A stretch of 64,000 nt of DNA from Pseudomonadota bacterium (GTDB lineage Bacteria > Pseudomonadota > Alphaproteobacteria > Rhizobiales > Rhizobiaceae). The stretch lies in NCBI GenBank assembly GCA_023399465.1, contig JAEWPB010000095.1, positions 46,934 through 110,933 of the forward strand. Reading direction: 5' to 3'. The translations under genes were made by a program, and so were the position numbers. How positions within the stretch are numbered: position 1 is the first letter of the stretch; every line of letters begins with the position of its first letter. A model generated the notes under the pieces. That model was not told the DNA's origin and made no database searches. It worked only from the letters and a program-made list of their open reading frames with translations. Positions 6,469-15,428 of the stretch are shown here, piece by piece.

Positions 6469-7965
6469 ATGCGTGAAATCGGACATTTCATCGGCGGCAA
6501 GCATGTAGCCGGCACGAGCGGACGCACCAGCAACGTCTACAACCCGGCGACCGGCGAAGTGCAGGCCGTCGTGGCGCTCGCCAGTGATGCCGAGCTGCGC
6601 GCCGCCGTCGAGAACGCCAAGGCCGTGCAGCCGGAATGGGCCGCGACCAATCCGCAGCGCCGCGCCCGCGTGTTCATGAAGTTCGTGCAACTGCTCAACG
6701 AGAACATGAACGAACTCGCCGAGATGCTCTCGCGCGAACACGGCAAGACCATCGAAGACGCCAAGGGCGACATCATCCGCGGTCTTGAAGTCTGCGAATT
6801 CGTCATCGGCATTCCGCACCTGCAGAAGGGCGAGTTCACCGAAGGCGCAGGGCCGTCGATCGACATGTACTCCATGCGCCAGCCGGTCGGCATCGGCGCA
6901 GGCATCACTCCGTTCAACTTCCCGGCAATGATCCCGATGTGGATGTTCGCCCCGGCGATCGCCTGCGGCAATGCCTTCATTCTCAAGCCTTCCGAGCGAG
7001 ATCCGTCCGTTCCGATCCGCCTCGCCGAACTGATGATCGAAGCCGGTCTGCCGGCCGGCATCCTCAACGTCGTTAACGGCGACAAGGGCGCTGTCGACGC
7101 GATCCTCACGGATCCGGATATCGGTGCCGTCTCCTTCGTCGGCTCGACGCCGATCGCCCGCTATGTCTATGGTACCGCGGCGATGAACGGCAAGCGCGCC
7201 CAGTGCTTCGGCGGCGCCAAGAACCACATGATCATCATGCCCGATGCCGACATGGACCAGGCCGTGAACGCCCTGATCGGCGCCGGTTACGGTTCGGCCG
7301 GCGAGCGCTGCATGGCGATCTCGGTTGCCGTCCCGGTCGGCGAGGAAACCGCCAACCGACTGGTCGAGAAGCTGGTGCCGAAGATCGAGGCGCTGCGCAT
7401 CGGTCCCTACACCGACGACAAGGCCGACCTTGGTCCCGTCGTCACCAAGGAAGCCCAGGCCCGCATCAAGGGGCTGATCGACCGCGGGATCGAAGAGGGC
7501 GCCGAACTGGTCGTCGACGGCCGCGATTTCAAGCTGCAGGGCTATGAGAACGGCTACTTCGTCGGCGGCTGCCTGTTCGACCACGTCACCCCCGAGATGG
7601 ATATCTACAAGACCGAGATCTTCGGGCCGGTACTGTCCGTCGTTCGCGCCAAGAACTACGAAGAAGCGCTGTCGCTGCCGATGAAGCATGAATACGGCAA
7701 TGGTGTTGCGATCTACACCCGCGACGGCGACGCCGCCCGCGACTTCGCCACCCGCATCAACATCGGCATGGTCGGCATCAACGTTCCGATCCCGGTGCCG
7801 CTGGCCTACCACTCCTTCGGCGGCTGGAAGGCCTCGTCGTTCGGCGACCTCAACCAGCACGGCACTGACTCGATCAAGTTCTGGACAAAGACCAAGACCG
7901 TGACCTCGCGCTGGCCGTCCGGTATCAAGGACGGTGCCGAATTCGTCATTCCGACGATGAAATGA
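6469..7965 (+). CDS. mmsA: Methylmalonate-semialdehyde dehydrogenase (CoA-acylating)
   Basis: The 498-residue protein is a full-length aldehyde dehydrogenase of the MmsA/IolA type. It converts methylmalonate semialdehyde or malonate semialdehyde, NAD+ and CoA to propionyl-CoA or acetyl-CoA, in valine and inositol breakdown. Visible motifs are PFNFPAMIP (148-156), the NAD-binding FVGSTPIA (about 223-230), and the catalytic cysteine in GSAGERCMAIS (C281). The C-terminal NHGTDSIKFWTKTKT-like end is typical. The ATG at 6469 follows AGAGGAGG; an in-frame extension upstream overlaps the regulator promoter and is not likely. A terminator follows. Confidence 0.95.
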   Translation: MREIGHFIGGKHVAGTSGRTSNVYNPATGEVQAVVALASDAELRAAVENAKAVQPEWAATNPQRRARVFMKFVQLLNENMNELAEMLSREHGKTIEDAKGDIIRGLEVCEFVIGIPHLQKGEFTEGAGPSIDMYSMRQPVGIGAGITPFNFPAMIPMWMFAPAIACGNAFILKPSERDPSVPIRLAELMIEAGLPAGILNVVNGDKGAVDAILTDPDIGAVSFVGSTPIARYVYGTAAMNGKRAQCFGGAKNHMIIMPDADMDQAVNALIGAGYGSAGERCMAISVAVPVGEETANRLVEKLVPKIEALRIGPYTDDKADLGPVVTKEAQARIKGLIDRGIEEGAELVVDGRDFKLQGYENGYFVGGCLFDHVTPEMDIYKTEIFGPVLSVVRAKNYEEALSLPMKHEYGNGVAIYTRDGDAARDFATRINIGMVGINVPIPVPLAYHSFGGWKASSFGDLNQHGTDSIKFWTKTKTVTSRWPSGIKDGAEFVIPTMK

Positions 7966-7988
7966 CCACCTGAGATTTTGGTGACTGG

Positions 7989-8014
7989 AACGGGCCCCGC
8001 GAGGGCCCGTTTTT
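7989..8014 (+). terminator. Rho-independent terminator of mmsA
   Basis: AACGGGCCC (7989-7997) pairs with GGGCCCGTT (8003-8011) around CGCGA, followed by T residues to 8014, about 25 bases after the stop codon. Confidence 0.9.
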
Positions 8015-8103
8015 CGTGCGGCGGGGACCGCCGGCCGCATTGACGCTTGTCCGCCGCCAAGATAGTACGGCCCAATAACGCAGCAGTATATTAGGAATGC
8101 ATA

Positions 8104-8430
8104 ATGGCGACGCAAGTGATGATGAAGAACGAATCCAACGGCCTGATCAGGAAAGGATTCGTCGGCTTCTCCTGGACCTATCTGTTCTTCGGCGGTCTTG
8201 TTCCGCTGTTCCGGGGCGAGGTCGGGATCGGTGCCTTGCATATACTGCTGTCGATCTGCACTTTCGGCATCTCGAACATTATCTTCTGCTTTCTCTACAA
8301 CAAGCAGTTCACCCAGCGCCTGCTTGAGAAGGGCTTCAAGTTCAACGATCGCGAAGACCTGAACATGATGGCGGCGGCGCGGATCGGCGTCGATCTCTCA
8401 ATCGCCTCCGTGAAGAAGGCCGCCGCTTGA
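8104..8430 (+). CDS. Small inner-membrane protein of unknown function
   Basis: The 108-residue protein has two hydrophobic segments, about 22-40 (FSWTYLFFGGLVPLFRG) and 43-65 (GIGALHILLSICTFGISNIIFCF), followed by a charged tail. Similar small proteins with FSWTxxFFG and a TFGxSxxxFxFxYNK pattern occur in many proteobacteria, but I do not know a function. It stands alone, with its own terminator. Confidence 0.7.
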   Translation: MATQVMMKNESNGLIRKGFVGFSWTYLFFGGLVPLFRGEVGIGALHILLSICTFGISNIIFCFLYNKQFTQRLLEKGFKFNDREDLNMMAAARIGVDLSIASVKKAAA

Positions 8431-8513
8431 GGATTGAGCTGCCGGCGTTCCCGCAAGAACGCCGGGTCTCGCCCAGAGGACTTGCCCAGATGTCTTGCCT
8501 TGCGCAAAACGAT

Positions 8514-8538
8514 AAAACCCCGCCATTGGCGGGGTTTT
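8514..8538. terminator. Bidirectional terminator between convergent genes
   Basis: AAAACCCCGCC (8514-8524) and GGCGGGGTTTT (8528-8538) form a perfect 11-bp stem with a 3-base loop and A/T flanks on both sides, so it can act for the small membrane protein gene and for the convergent iron-binding protein gene. Confidence 0.9.
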
Positions 8539-8592
8539 CCGTTTTTTATCGAGCTGCCGGGAAGGGGGCGCCTGTCGGGGCGCCCTGTCTCA

Positions 8593-9639
8593 TCAGTTCG
8601 ACGGGCCTTCGTTGAAGCCAACCTTGTCGACCAGTTCCGATGCCTTCTTGCGGTTTGCGGCGATATCGGCGAGCGGCAGGGCGTCGGGCTTGATGGTGCC
8701 GAAAGACTTGACGATCTCGGACGGTTCCGCGCCCGGCATGACCGGATATTCGAACACCTTCTCGGCATAGATCTTCTGGGCTTCGCCGGAAGCCAGGAAT
8801 TCCATAAGCTTCAGGGCGTTGTCCTTGTTCGGCGCATGCTTGGCCATTGCCATGCCGGAGATGTTGACGTGCGTGCCGCGATCATTGGCGTTCGGGAACA
8901 GGACCTTGATGGCCGATGCCCATTCCTTCTGCTCCGGCTCCTTCTCGTTGGTCATCATCAGGCCGACGTAGTAGGTATTGCCGAGCGACAGGTCGCACTC
9001 GCCGGCGGCGATCGACTTGGCCTGGCTGCGGTCGTTGCCGTCAGGCTTGCGGGCAAGGTTTTCCTTCAGGCCCTTGAGCCAGTTTTCGGTGTATTCCTCG
9101 CCGTGATGGGCGATCATCGAGGCAAACAGCGCGATGTTGTAGGAGTGCTGGCCGTCACGGGTGCAGATCTTGCCCTTCCACTTCGGGTCGGCGAGTTCCT
9201 CATAGGTGATTTCGTTTTCCGCAACGCGATCCTTCGAGGCGTAGACCACGCGGCCGCGCGTGGTGAGGCCGAACCAGTTGCCGCCGGCATCGTGATACTG
9301 CGCGGGGATGTCCTTGTTGATGGTCTCGTTGCCGGTGACCGGCTGCGTCACGCCGCCGTCCTTGGCTTCCATCAGGCGACCGATGTCAACGGTCAGGATC
9401 ACGTCGGCCGGCGAGTTCGCGCCTTCCGCCTGCATGCGCTCGACCAGGCCCTTGTCGAGGAAGAGGACATTGGTCTTGATGCCCGTTTCCTTGGTGAAGG
9501 CGTCGAGAACCGGCTTGATAAGCTCGGGCTGGCGATAGGAGTAGATATTGACCTCGCCATCAGCGAGGGCAGGAGCCGTCGCGCCGAAAAAAGCCGCGGA
9601 AACGGCCAGGCCACTCAAGAAGGTCTTCATCGTCGACAT
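8593..9639 (-). CDS. fbpA: Ferric iron ABC transporter periplasmic binding protein
   Basis: A 348-residue extracellular solute-binding protein of the FbpA/AfuA/FutA1 group. Residues 1-26 are a signal peptide ending ALA. The mature protein begins with GEVNIYSYRQPELIKPVLDAF, the typical strand of iron-binding type-1 proteins, and contains the hinge-side SLGNTYYVGLM and the tyrosines expected for Fe3+ ligation. It would bind ferric iron in the periplasm. No permease or ATPase gene is next to it, so partners must be elsewhere. It is divergent from rirA, and the shared region has candidate iron-responsive sites. Confidence 0.9.
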   Translation of the reverse strand: MSTMKTFLSGLAVSAAFFGATAPALADGEVNIYSYRQPELIKPVLDAFTKETGIKTNVLFLDKGLVERMQAEGANSPADVILTVDIGRLMEAKDGGVTQPVTGNETINKDIPAQYHDAGGNWFGLTTRGRVVYASKDRVAENEITYEELADPKWKGKICTRDGQHSYNIALFASMIAHHGEEYTENWLKGLKENLARKPDGNDRSQAKSIAAGECDLSLGNTYYVGLMMTNEKEPEQKEWASAIKVLFPNANDRGTHVNISGMAMAKHAPNKDNALKLMEFLASGEAQKIYAEKVFEYPVMPGAEPSEIVKSFGTIKPDALPLADIAANRKKASELVDKVGFNEGPSN

Positions 9640-9676
9640 TAGTGTTCTCCCGTCTTTGGATCGTGCATTTTTTACT

Positions 9677-9691
9677 TGATCAGCGTCATCA
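9677..9691. promoter_or_regulatory. Possible RirA (IRO-type) site near the fbpA start
   Basis: TGA (9677-9679), nine bases, then TCA (9689-9691) fits the short TGA-N9-TCA form reported for iron-responsive operator motifs in rhizobia. It lies 38 bases before the iron-binding protein start codon. Only six bases are fixed, so chance occurrence is likely enough that confidence is low. Confidence 0.3.
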
Positions 9692-9759
9692 TGTTTTCAC
9701 GCGCCAAAGTCAATGCTGCTCGGGAGGGCTCGCGATAATATGATTGTGATTTTCAATTT

Positions 9760-9776
9760 TTTGGAATTGTTCCAAA
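9760..9776. promoter_or_regulatory. ICE-box-like palindrome between fbpA and rirA
   Basis: TTTGGAA-TTG-TTCCAAA is a perfect 7-3-7 palindrome. It has the layout of the Irr-binding iron control element (TTTAGAA-N3-TTCTAAA), differing by one base in each half. It lies about 120 bases before fbpA and 160 before rirA. In Agrobacterium Irr controls rirA, so an Irr site here is expected. Confidence 0.5.
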
Positions 9777-9936
9777 GTGAGAAGCGCACTATATATCGGC
9801 AAAGACGCCAGACGGGGCGAGTGAGGCCATGCAGTGGTTTCCGCCCGCGTTCCGGTTCGACACATGAAGCGATCACGTTGTGAGTTGAGGGGCTGAATGT
9901 TCCCGATGCCGCCTGATCCAGTTCACGGAGACCTGC

Positions 9937-10413
9937 ATGCGCTTGACCAAGCAGACCAACTATGCGGTTCGCATGCTGATGTATTGTGCCGCCAACAGGG
10001 ATCATCTGAGCCGTATTCCCGAGATCGCCAAGGCTTACGGGGTTTCCGATCTTTTTCTGTTCAAGATCCTCCAGCCGCTCAACAAGGCCGGACTTGTGGA
10101 AACCGTTCGTGGCCGCAACGGTGGAGTAAGGCTTGGCCGTCCAGCCGACGAGATCACGCTGTTTGACGTGGTCAGGGTAACGGAAGAAAACTTTGCCATG
10201 GCCGAGTGCTTCGAGGATGGCGCCGTGGAATGTCCGCTGGTCGACAGCTGCGGGCTGAATTCGGCGCTGCGCAAGGCGCTCAACGCGTTCTTCGACGTCC
10301 TCGCCCAATACACGATCGAGGATCTGGTCAAGGCGCGTCCGCAGATCAATTTCCTGCTTGGCCTGCCCGAACCGGTAAAGCCGGGCGAGGCGATCACTGC
10401 GCCGGTAGCCTGA
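9937..10413 (+). CDS. rirA: Rhizobial iron regulator RirA (Rrf2 family)
   Basis: The 158-residue protein is a near-textbook RirA: Rrf2 winged helix at residues 1-80 (MRLTKQTNYAVRMLMYCAAN start; VRGRNGGVRL wing) and the three cluster ligands C91, C99 and C105. RirA is an Fe-S cluster repressor that shuts off iron uptake when iron is plentiful and loses function as the cluster degrades under low iron. It is divergent from the ferric iron binding protein. A GC-rich terminator follows at 10442. Confidence 0.96.
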   Translation: MRLTKQTNYAVRMLMYCAANRDHLSRIPEIAKAYGVSDLFLFKILQPLNKAGLVETVRGRNGGVRLGRPADEITLFDVVRVTEENFAMAECFEDGAVECPLVDSCGLNSALRKALNAFFDVLAQYTIEDLVKARPQINFLLGLPEPVKPGEAITAPVA

Positions 10414-10441
10414 TACCGGCATAAACCTGATTGAACGAGAT

Positions 10442-10468
10442 GGCGGGCGCCGGGCGCCCGCCTTTTTT
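10442..10468 (+). terminator. Rho-independent terminator of rirA
   Basis: GGCGGGCGC (10442-10450) pairs with GCGCCCGCC (10454-10462), followed by six T residues. Confidence 0.92.
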
Positions 10469-10821
10469 GTTTTCGCGGAACGTGTTGTTTTTCGGGACAT
10501 GGGCCGGGTACAGGCCATATTTTGTGGCCAGAATCCCTACCATCCACCGCTAGTTGTGTTTGTCTCCGGATATTGGTGGAGCGACGCTGCCAATTGTGTC
10601 GTAATGAGGCGATCATGTGGCGCAAATGAGGGATTCGGCTTGCTAATATTTCCAATTCACCGCGAAATCGGTTCGAAAATTTCGAATCTGGCCGACGCAA
10701 CAATTTTTTATCGCCATGTGTTGCTTTCAAGGCATAAATATCGTTCCATCACGCCGCGATCGGAAATACAACTCTCGAGATCGCAATTTTCAGAACAAAA
10801 ACAGGTCTGGGAAACGAAATC
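10469..10821 (+). promoter_or_regulatory. Upstream region of the dpp operon, with a 15-bp palindrome
   Basis: This 353-base gap is AT-richer than its surroundings and should hold the dpp promoter. It contains the perfect palindrome TTCGAAA-A-TTTCGAA at 10672-10686, about 135 bases before the dppA start, a possible operator. I see no gene in it. Confidence 0.4.
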
Positions 10822-12417
10822 ATGAAAAAGATCTCAACTCTGCTTGCTGCGACCGCCCTGATGTCGGTCATGGCGACGGCAGCCTGGTCGAAGACATTGG
10901 TGTACTGCTCCGAAGGTTCGCCGGAGGGGTTTGATCCCGCGCTCTATACTGCGGGTACGACGTTTGATGCCGCTTCCCGCACGGTCTACAACCGTCTGGT
11001 CGAGTTCAAGCACGGCAGCACGGAGTTCGAGCCCGGCCTGGCCGAGAGCTGGACGATTTCCGACGACGGCAAGGAATATGTGTTCAAGCTGCGTCCGGGC
11101 GTAAAGTTCCAGACGACCGAATTCTTCACGCCGACCCGTGACCTCAACGCAGACGACGTTGTCTTCTCGTTCGAGCGCCAGCTGAAGAGCGACAATGCCT
11201 GGAACAAGTATGTCGAAGGCGCCGCCTGGGAATACTCCGCCGGCATGGGCTTCCCCGAACTGATCAAGTCGGTCGAAAAGGTTGACGATCTGACGGTGAA
11301 GTTCACCCTGAACCGGCCGGAAGCGCCGTTCCTGGCCGACCTCGCCATGGACTTCGCTTCGATCATGTCGAAGGAATATGCCGACCAGCTCGCGGCCCAG
11401 GGCAAGATGCAGCAGCTGAACCAGATGCCGCTCGGCACCGGCCCGTTCGCCTTCGTCGGTTACCAGCCTGATGCCGTCATCCGCTACAAGGCTCACGACG
11501 GCTACTTCAAGGGCAAGGAAAAGATCGACGATCTCGTCTTCGCGATCACCTCCGACGCCGCCGTTCGCGCCCAGAAGCTGAAGGCCGGCGAATGCCACAT
11601 CATGCCGTATCCGAATGCCGCCGATGTCGCCGGCATGAAGGAAGACCCCAACCTGACCGTTCAGGAACAGCCGGGCCTCAACGTCGCCTACGTCGCCTAC
11701 AACACGACGCAGGCTCCGTTCGACAAGCCGGAAGTCCGCCGTGCGCTCAACCAGTCGATCAACAAGCAGGCAATCGTCGACGCGGTGTTCCAGGGCCAGG
11801 GCTCGGTCGCCAAGAACCCGATCCCGCCGACGATGTGGTCGTACAACGACGCCATCAAGGACGACACCTATGATCCCGAAGCCGCCAAGAAGGCTCTTGA
11901 GGCCGCTGGCGTCAAGGACCTGAGCATGAAGCTCTGGGCAATGCCGGTGTCGCGTCCGTACATGCTGAACGCCCGCCGCGCGGCGGAACTGATGCAGTCG
12001 GATCTGGCGAAGGTCGGCGTCAACGCCGAGATCGTTTCCTACGAGTGGGCCGAGTACCTGAAGCAGTCCAAGGAAAAGGACCGCGATGGTGCCGTCATCC
12101 TCGGCTGGACCGGTGACAACGGCGATCCGGACAACTTCCTTGATACCCTGCTCGGCTGCGAAGCCGTCGGTGGCAACAACCGTGCACAGTGGTGCAACGA
12201 GGAGTTCAACACCCTGGTCAAGCAGGCCAAGGTAACCTCCGACGTCGCCGAGCGCACCAAGCTGTACCAGCAGGCCCAGGAAGTCTTCAAGCGCGAAGCC
12301 CCGTGGCTTACCCTCAACCACTCGCTCGTCTTCATGCCGGTCAGCAAGAAGGTGACGGGTTACGTTCAGGATCCGCTCGGCTACCACCGCTTCGATGGCG
12401 TTGACATCGCAGAATAA
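10822..12417 (+). CDS. dppA: Dipeptide ABC transporter periplasmic binding protein
   Basis: The 531-residue protein has a signal peptide (1-23, ending AWS) and a mature start KTLVYCSEGSPEGFDPALYTAG-like, which is nearly that of Escherichia coli DppA. Conserved stretches include PEAPFLADLAMDFASI, IPPTMW and GWTGDNGDPDNF. It binds dipeptides in the periplasm and, in rhizobia, Dpp also takes up delta-aminolevulinate. It heads a five-gene operon. Two stable hairpins separate it from dppB and may keep its message more abundant than the membrane genes. Confidence 0.95.
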   Translation: MKKISTLLAATALMSVMATAAWSKTLVYCSEGSPEGFDPALYTAGTTFDAASRTVYNRLVEFKHGSTEFEPGLAESWTISDDGKEYVFKLRPGVKFQTTEFFTPTRDLNADDVVFSFERQLKSDNAWNKYVEGAAWEYSAGMGFPELIKSVEKVDDLTVKFTLNRPEAPFLADLAMDFASIMSKEYADQLAAQGKMQQLNQMPLGTGPFAFVGYQPDAVIRYKAHDGYFKGKEKIDDLVFAITSDAAVRAQKLKAGECHIMPYPNAADVAGMKEDPNLTVQEQPGLNVAYVAYNTTQAPFDKPEVRRALNQSINKQAIVDAVFQGQGSVAKNPIPPTMWSYNDAIKDDTYDPEAAKKALEAAGVKDLSMKLWAMPVSRPYMLNARRAAELMQSDLAKVGVNAEIVSYEWAEYLKQSKEKDRDGAVILGWTGDNGDPDNFLDTLLGCEAVGGNNRAQWCNEEFNTLVKQAKVTSDVAERTKLYQQAQEVFKREAPWLTLNHSLVFMPVSKKVTGYVQDPLGYHRFDGVDIAE

Positions 12418-12435
12418 TCGAAATTATGCAAAGAT

Positions 12436-12483
12436 GCCCGGTAATGCCGGGCTGGCCGGCGGTCAGGTTCCCCTGACCGCCGG
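12436..12483 (+). promoter_or_regulatory. Tandem mRNA hairpins between dppA and dppB
   Basis: One hairpin (GCCCGG...CCGGGC, about 12436-12451) is followed by a perfect 12-bp stem CCGGCGGTCAGG (12456-12467) with CCTGACCGCCGG (12472-12483) and a TTCC loop. There is no T-run, so it is likely an mRNA-stabilising or attenuating element and not a full terminator. Confidence 0.6.
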
Positions 12484-12504
12484 AATAACATTGGACACCT
12501 GAAC

Positions 12505-13509
12505 ATGTTGCGATTTTTCATCGGACGCCTCGCAGTCCTGATCCCAACGTTTCTCGGCGTATCGCTCATAGCCTTCTCCTTCATTCGGTTGCTTCCAGGC
12601 GATCCCGTCATGTTGATGTCGGGCGAGCGCGTGATGTCGCCGGAGAGGCACGCCCAGATCATGCACGACCTCGGCCTCGACCGGCCCATGTGGGTGCAAT
12701 ACTTCGACTACGTCGCCAGTATCTTCCAAGGGGATCTCGGCACGTCGATCGTCACCAAGCGGCCGGTTCTCGGCGAATTCCTGACGCTGTTCCCGGCCAC
12801 TCTCGAACTGTCGCTCTGCGCCATCCTGCTGGCCGTCGTGCTCGGCATTCCCGCGGGCGTGTTCGCAGCCGTCAAGCGCGGCACCTGGTTCGACCAGTCC
12901 GTGATGGGCGTCGCCCTCGTCGGCTATTCGATGCCGATCTTCTGGTGGGGCCTGCTGCTGATCATCTTCTTTTCCGGCTATCTCGGCTGGACGCCGGTCT
13001 CGGGGCGCATCTCGCTGATGTACTTCTTCCCGCAGGTCACCGGCTTCATGCTGATTGACAGCTTGCTGTCCGGGCAGGCGGGTGCGTTCAAGTCGGCGGT
13101 AAGCCACCTGATCCTGCCGGCCATTGTCCTCGGGACCATTCCGCTTGCGGTCATCGCCCGCCAGACCCGTTCGGCTATGCTGGAGGTTCTTGGGGAAGAC
13201 TATGTGCGCACCGCCCGTTCGAAGGGCCTGAAGCCCTTCCGCGTCGTCGGCGTGCACGCACTGCGCAACGCCATGATCCCGGTCGTCACCACGATCGGCC
13301 TGCAGATCGGTGTGCTGCTTGCAGGCGCAATTCTGACCGAAACGATCTTTTCCTGGCCGGGCATCGGCAAGTGGATGGTCGACTCGGTATTCAAGCGCGA
13401 CTACGCGGTCGTACAAGGCGGTCTGTTGCTGATCGCCGCTGTGATCATGCTCGTCAACCTTCTGGTTGATGTCCTCTACGGGCTGATCAATCCGCGTATT
13501 CGCCACTAG
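12505..13509 (+). CDS. dppB: Dipeptide ABC transporter permease DppB
   Basis: A 334-residue membrane permease with six hydrophobic segments. The first (about 9-30) is the conserved DppB start LRFFIGRLAVLIPTFLGVSLIAF-type. The C-terminal half holds the EAA loop (YVRTARSKGLKPFRVVGVHALRNAMIPVVT, about 232-262 in parts) that contacts the ATPases. It pairs with DppC in the inner membrane. The gene ends 9 bases before dppC. Confidence 0.95.
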   Translation: MLRFFIGRLAVLIPTFLGVSLIAFSFIRLLPGDPVMLMSGERVMSPERHAQIMHDLGLDRPMWVQYFDYVASIFQGDLGTSIVTKRPVLGEFLTLFPATLELSLCAILLAVVLGIPAGVFAAVKRGTWFDQSVMGVALVGYSMPIFWWGLLLIIFFSGYLGWTPVSGRISLMYFFPQVTGFMLIDSLLSGQAGAFKSAVSHLILPAIVLGTIPLAVIARQTRSAMLEVLGEDYVRTARSKGLKPFRVVGVHALRNAMIPVVTTIGLQIGVLLAGAILTETIFSWPGIGKWMVDSVFKRDYAVVQGGLLLIAAVIMLVNLLVDVLYGLINPRIRH

Positions 13510-13518
13510 GAGACGTTC

Positions 13519-14412
13519 ATGAGCACGGTACAATCCACAGCCGGCCGTCAGCCCTCCGCCCTGGCGGAGTTCTGGTACTATTTTTCACGCAACAAGGGCG
13601 CGGTTCTCGGCCTGGCGATCTTCCTGCTGGTGCTGTTCATCGCCGTCTTCGCGCCGCTCATCGCGCCGCACAGTCCGATCGAACAGTACCGCGACAAGCT
13701 GCTGTTGCCACCGTTCTGGATGGAAGGCGGCAGCACGTCGTTCCTGCTCGGCACCGATGCGGTCGGTCGCGACATCTTCTCGCGATTGATCTACGGCGCG
13801 CGCTACTCGCTGTTCATCGGTCTCGTCGTTGTGACGCTGTCGGTGATCGCAGGCGTTCTGATCGGTCTGATCGCCGGCTATTTCCGCGGTTCGGTCGACA
13901 TCATCATCATGCGCGTGATGGACATCATCCTGGCCTTTCCCTCGCTGCTGCTCGCGCTCGTGCTGGTCGCGGTGCTTGGTCCCGGCCTGACCAATGCGAT
14001 GATTGCGATCTCGATCGTCAACCAGCCGCATTTCGTGCGCCTGACGCGTGCGTCGGTGCTGGCCGAGCGTGAGAAGGAATACGTCGTTGCCTCGCGCGTT
14101 TCGGGTGCGGGCACGATGCGCCTGATGTTCAAGACCATCCTGCCGAACTGTCTCGGTCCGCTGATCGTGCAGGCGACGCTGGCGTTTTCTGCCGCCATCC
14201 TCGATGCCGCCGCACTCGGCTTCCTCGGCATGGGCGCCCAGCCCCCGACACCGGAATGGGGCACCATGCTTGCCGAAGCCCGTGAGTTCATCCAGCGCGC
14301 CTGGTGGGTGGTTACATTCCCCGGTCTGGCGATCCTGATCACCGTTCTTGCCATCAACCTGATGGGCGACGGCCTTCGCGATGCGCTCGACCCGAAGCTG
14401 AAGAGGTCGTGA
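13519..14412 (+). CDS. dppC: Dipeptide ABC transporter permease DppC
   Basis: A 297-residue permease with the N-terminal OppC_N segment (FSRNKGAVLGLAIFLLVLFIAVFAPLIAPHSP region, about 25-60) and a BPD_transp_1 domain with the EAA loop EKEYVVASRVSGAG near residue 190. GTDAVGRDIFSRLIYGARYSL is typical of the family. An AGGAG site precedes the ATG. Its stop codon overlaps the dppD start (TGATG). Confidence 0.95.
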   Translation: MSTVQSTAGRQPSALAEFWYYFSRNKGAVLGLAIFLLVLFIAVFAPLIAPHSPIEQYRDKLLLPPFWMEGGSTSFLLGTDAVGRDIFSRLIYGARYSLFIGLVVVTLSVIAGVLIGLIAGYFRGSVDIIIMRVMDIILAFPSLLLALVLVAVLGPGLTNAMIAISIVNQPHFVRLTRASVLAEREKEYVVASRVSGAGTMRLMFKTILPNCLGPLIVQATLAFSAAILDAAALGFLGMGAQPPTPEWGTMLAEAREFIQRAWWVVTFPGLAILITVLAINLMGDGLRDALDPKLKRS

Positions 14413-15428
14413 TGCCGCTTCTTGATATACAAAATCTCACCGTCGAGTTTCAGACGGCCTCGGGCCTGTTCCGTGCCGTCGACGGTGTTTCGCTTACCTG
14501 TGACAAGGGTGAAATCCTCTCGATCGTCGGTGAATCCGGCTCGGGCAAGTCGGTGTCGATGCTGGCGCTGATGGGCCTGCTGCCCTGGACCGCGAAGATC
14601 ACCGCAGACCGCATGGCCTTTGACGGAAAGGACCTGATAAAGCTCTCCGCCCGCCAGCGCCGGAACATCATCGGCAAGGACATGGCGATGATCTTCCAGG
14701 AGCCGATGTCGAGCCTCAACCCGTGCTTCACCGTCGGCTACCAGCTCGGCGAGACGCTGCGGGTGCACATGGGCATGAACCGCAAGCAGCGCCGCGAGCG
14801 TTCGATCGAGCTTCTCAAGCTCGTCGGCATTCCGGCACCGGAAGAGCGTCTCTCGGTCTTCCCGCACCAGATGTCCGGCGGCATGAGCCAGCGCGTGATG
14901 ATCGCCATGGCGCTCGCCTGCAATCCGAAGCTGCTGATCGCCGACGAACCGACCACGGCGCTTGATGTCACCATCCAGGCCCAGATCCTCGACCTGCTGG
15001 TTCGCCTGCAGAAGGAGCAGGGCATGGCGCTGGTGCTCATCACCCATGACATGGGCGTGGTGGCCGAAACCGCCGAGCGCGTACAGGTGCAGTATGCCGG
15101 CCAGAAGGTAGAGGAGCAGCCGGTCCGGGAACTGTTCCGCGATCCGCACCATCCCTATACCGCGGCATTGCTTTCGGCCCTGCCGGAGCGCGCCGGCGTG
15201 GGCGAGCGCCTGCCGTCGATTGCCGGCGTGGTGCCCGGCCAGCATGACCGGCCGACCGGCTGTCTCTTCGCCCCGCGCTGCAGCTTCGCGACGCCGGAAT
15301 GCGACCGCGGCGTGAAGCGCCAGGACGCAAGCCTCGGCTGGGCGCTCTGCAACTATCCCTTAAAGAATGGCAAGCCGCTCGGGCATCCCGGTGTTGCCAA
15401 GTCAGCATCGGCAGGAGGCGTCGCATGA
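14412..15428 (+). CDS. dppD: Dipeptide ABC transporter ATP-binding protein DppD
   Basis: A 338-residue ATPase with Walker A GESGSGKS (about 36-43), signature-type MSGGMSQRV, Walker B LLIADEPTTALD and the oligopeptide/dipeptide C-terminal extension with cysteines (CLFAPRCSFATPEC), which in this family binds an Fe-S cluster. The chosen ATG at 14412 overlaps the dppC stop and aligns with the family; the frame is open further upstream inside dppC. Confidence 0.94.
   Translation: MPLLDIQNLTVEFQTASGLFRAVDGVSLTCDKGEILSIVGESGSGKSVSMLALMGLLPWTAKITADRMAFDGKDLIKLSARQRRNIIGKDMAMIFQEPMSSLNPCFTVGYQLGETLRVHMGMNRKQRRERSIELLKLVGIPAPEERLSVFPHQMSGGMSQRVMIAMALACNPKLLIADEPTTALDVTIQAQILDLLVRLQKEQGMALVLITHDMGVVAETAERVQVQYAGQKVEEQPVRELFRDPHHPYTAALLSALPERAGVGERLPSIAGVVPGQHDRPTGCLFAPRCSFATPECDRGVKRQDASLGWALCNYPLKNGKPLGHPGVAKSASAGGVA

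Noticed and set aside
5752..8241. An 829-codon open frame on the minus strand
   Set aside because: It is antisense to mmsA and overlaps the LysR gene in another frame; the mmsA product is unmistakable.
13878..15245. A 455-codon open frame on the minus strand over dppC/dppD
   Set aside because: It is a high-GC antisense shadow of two clear transporter genes.
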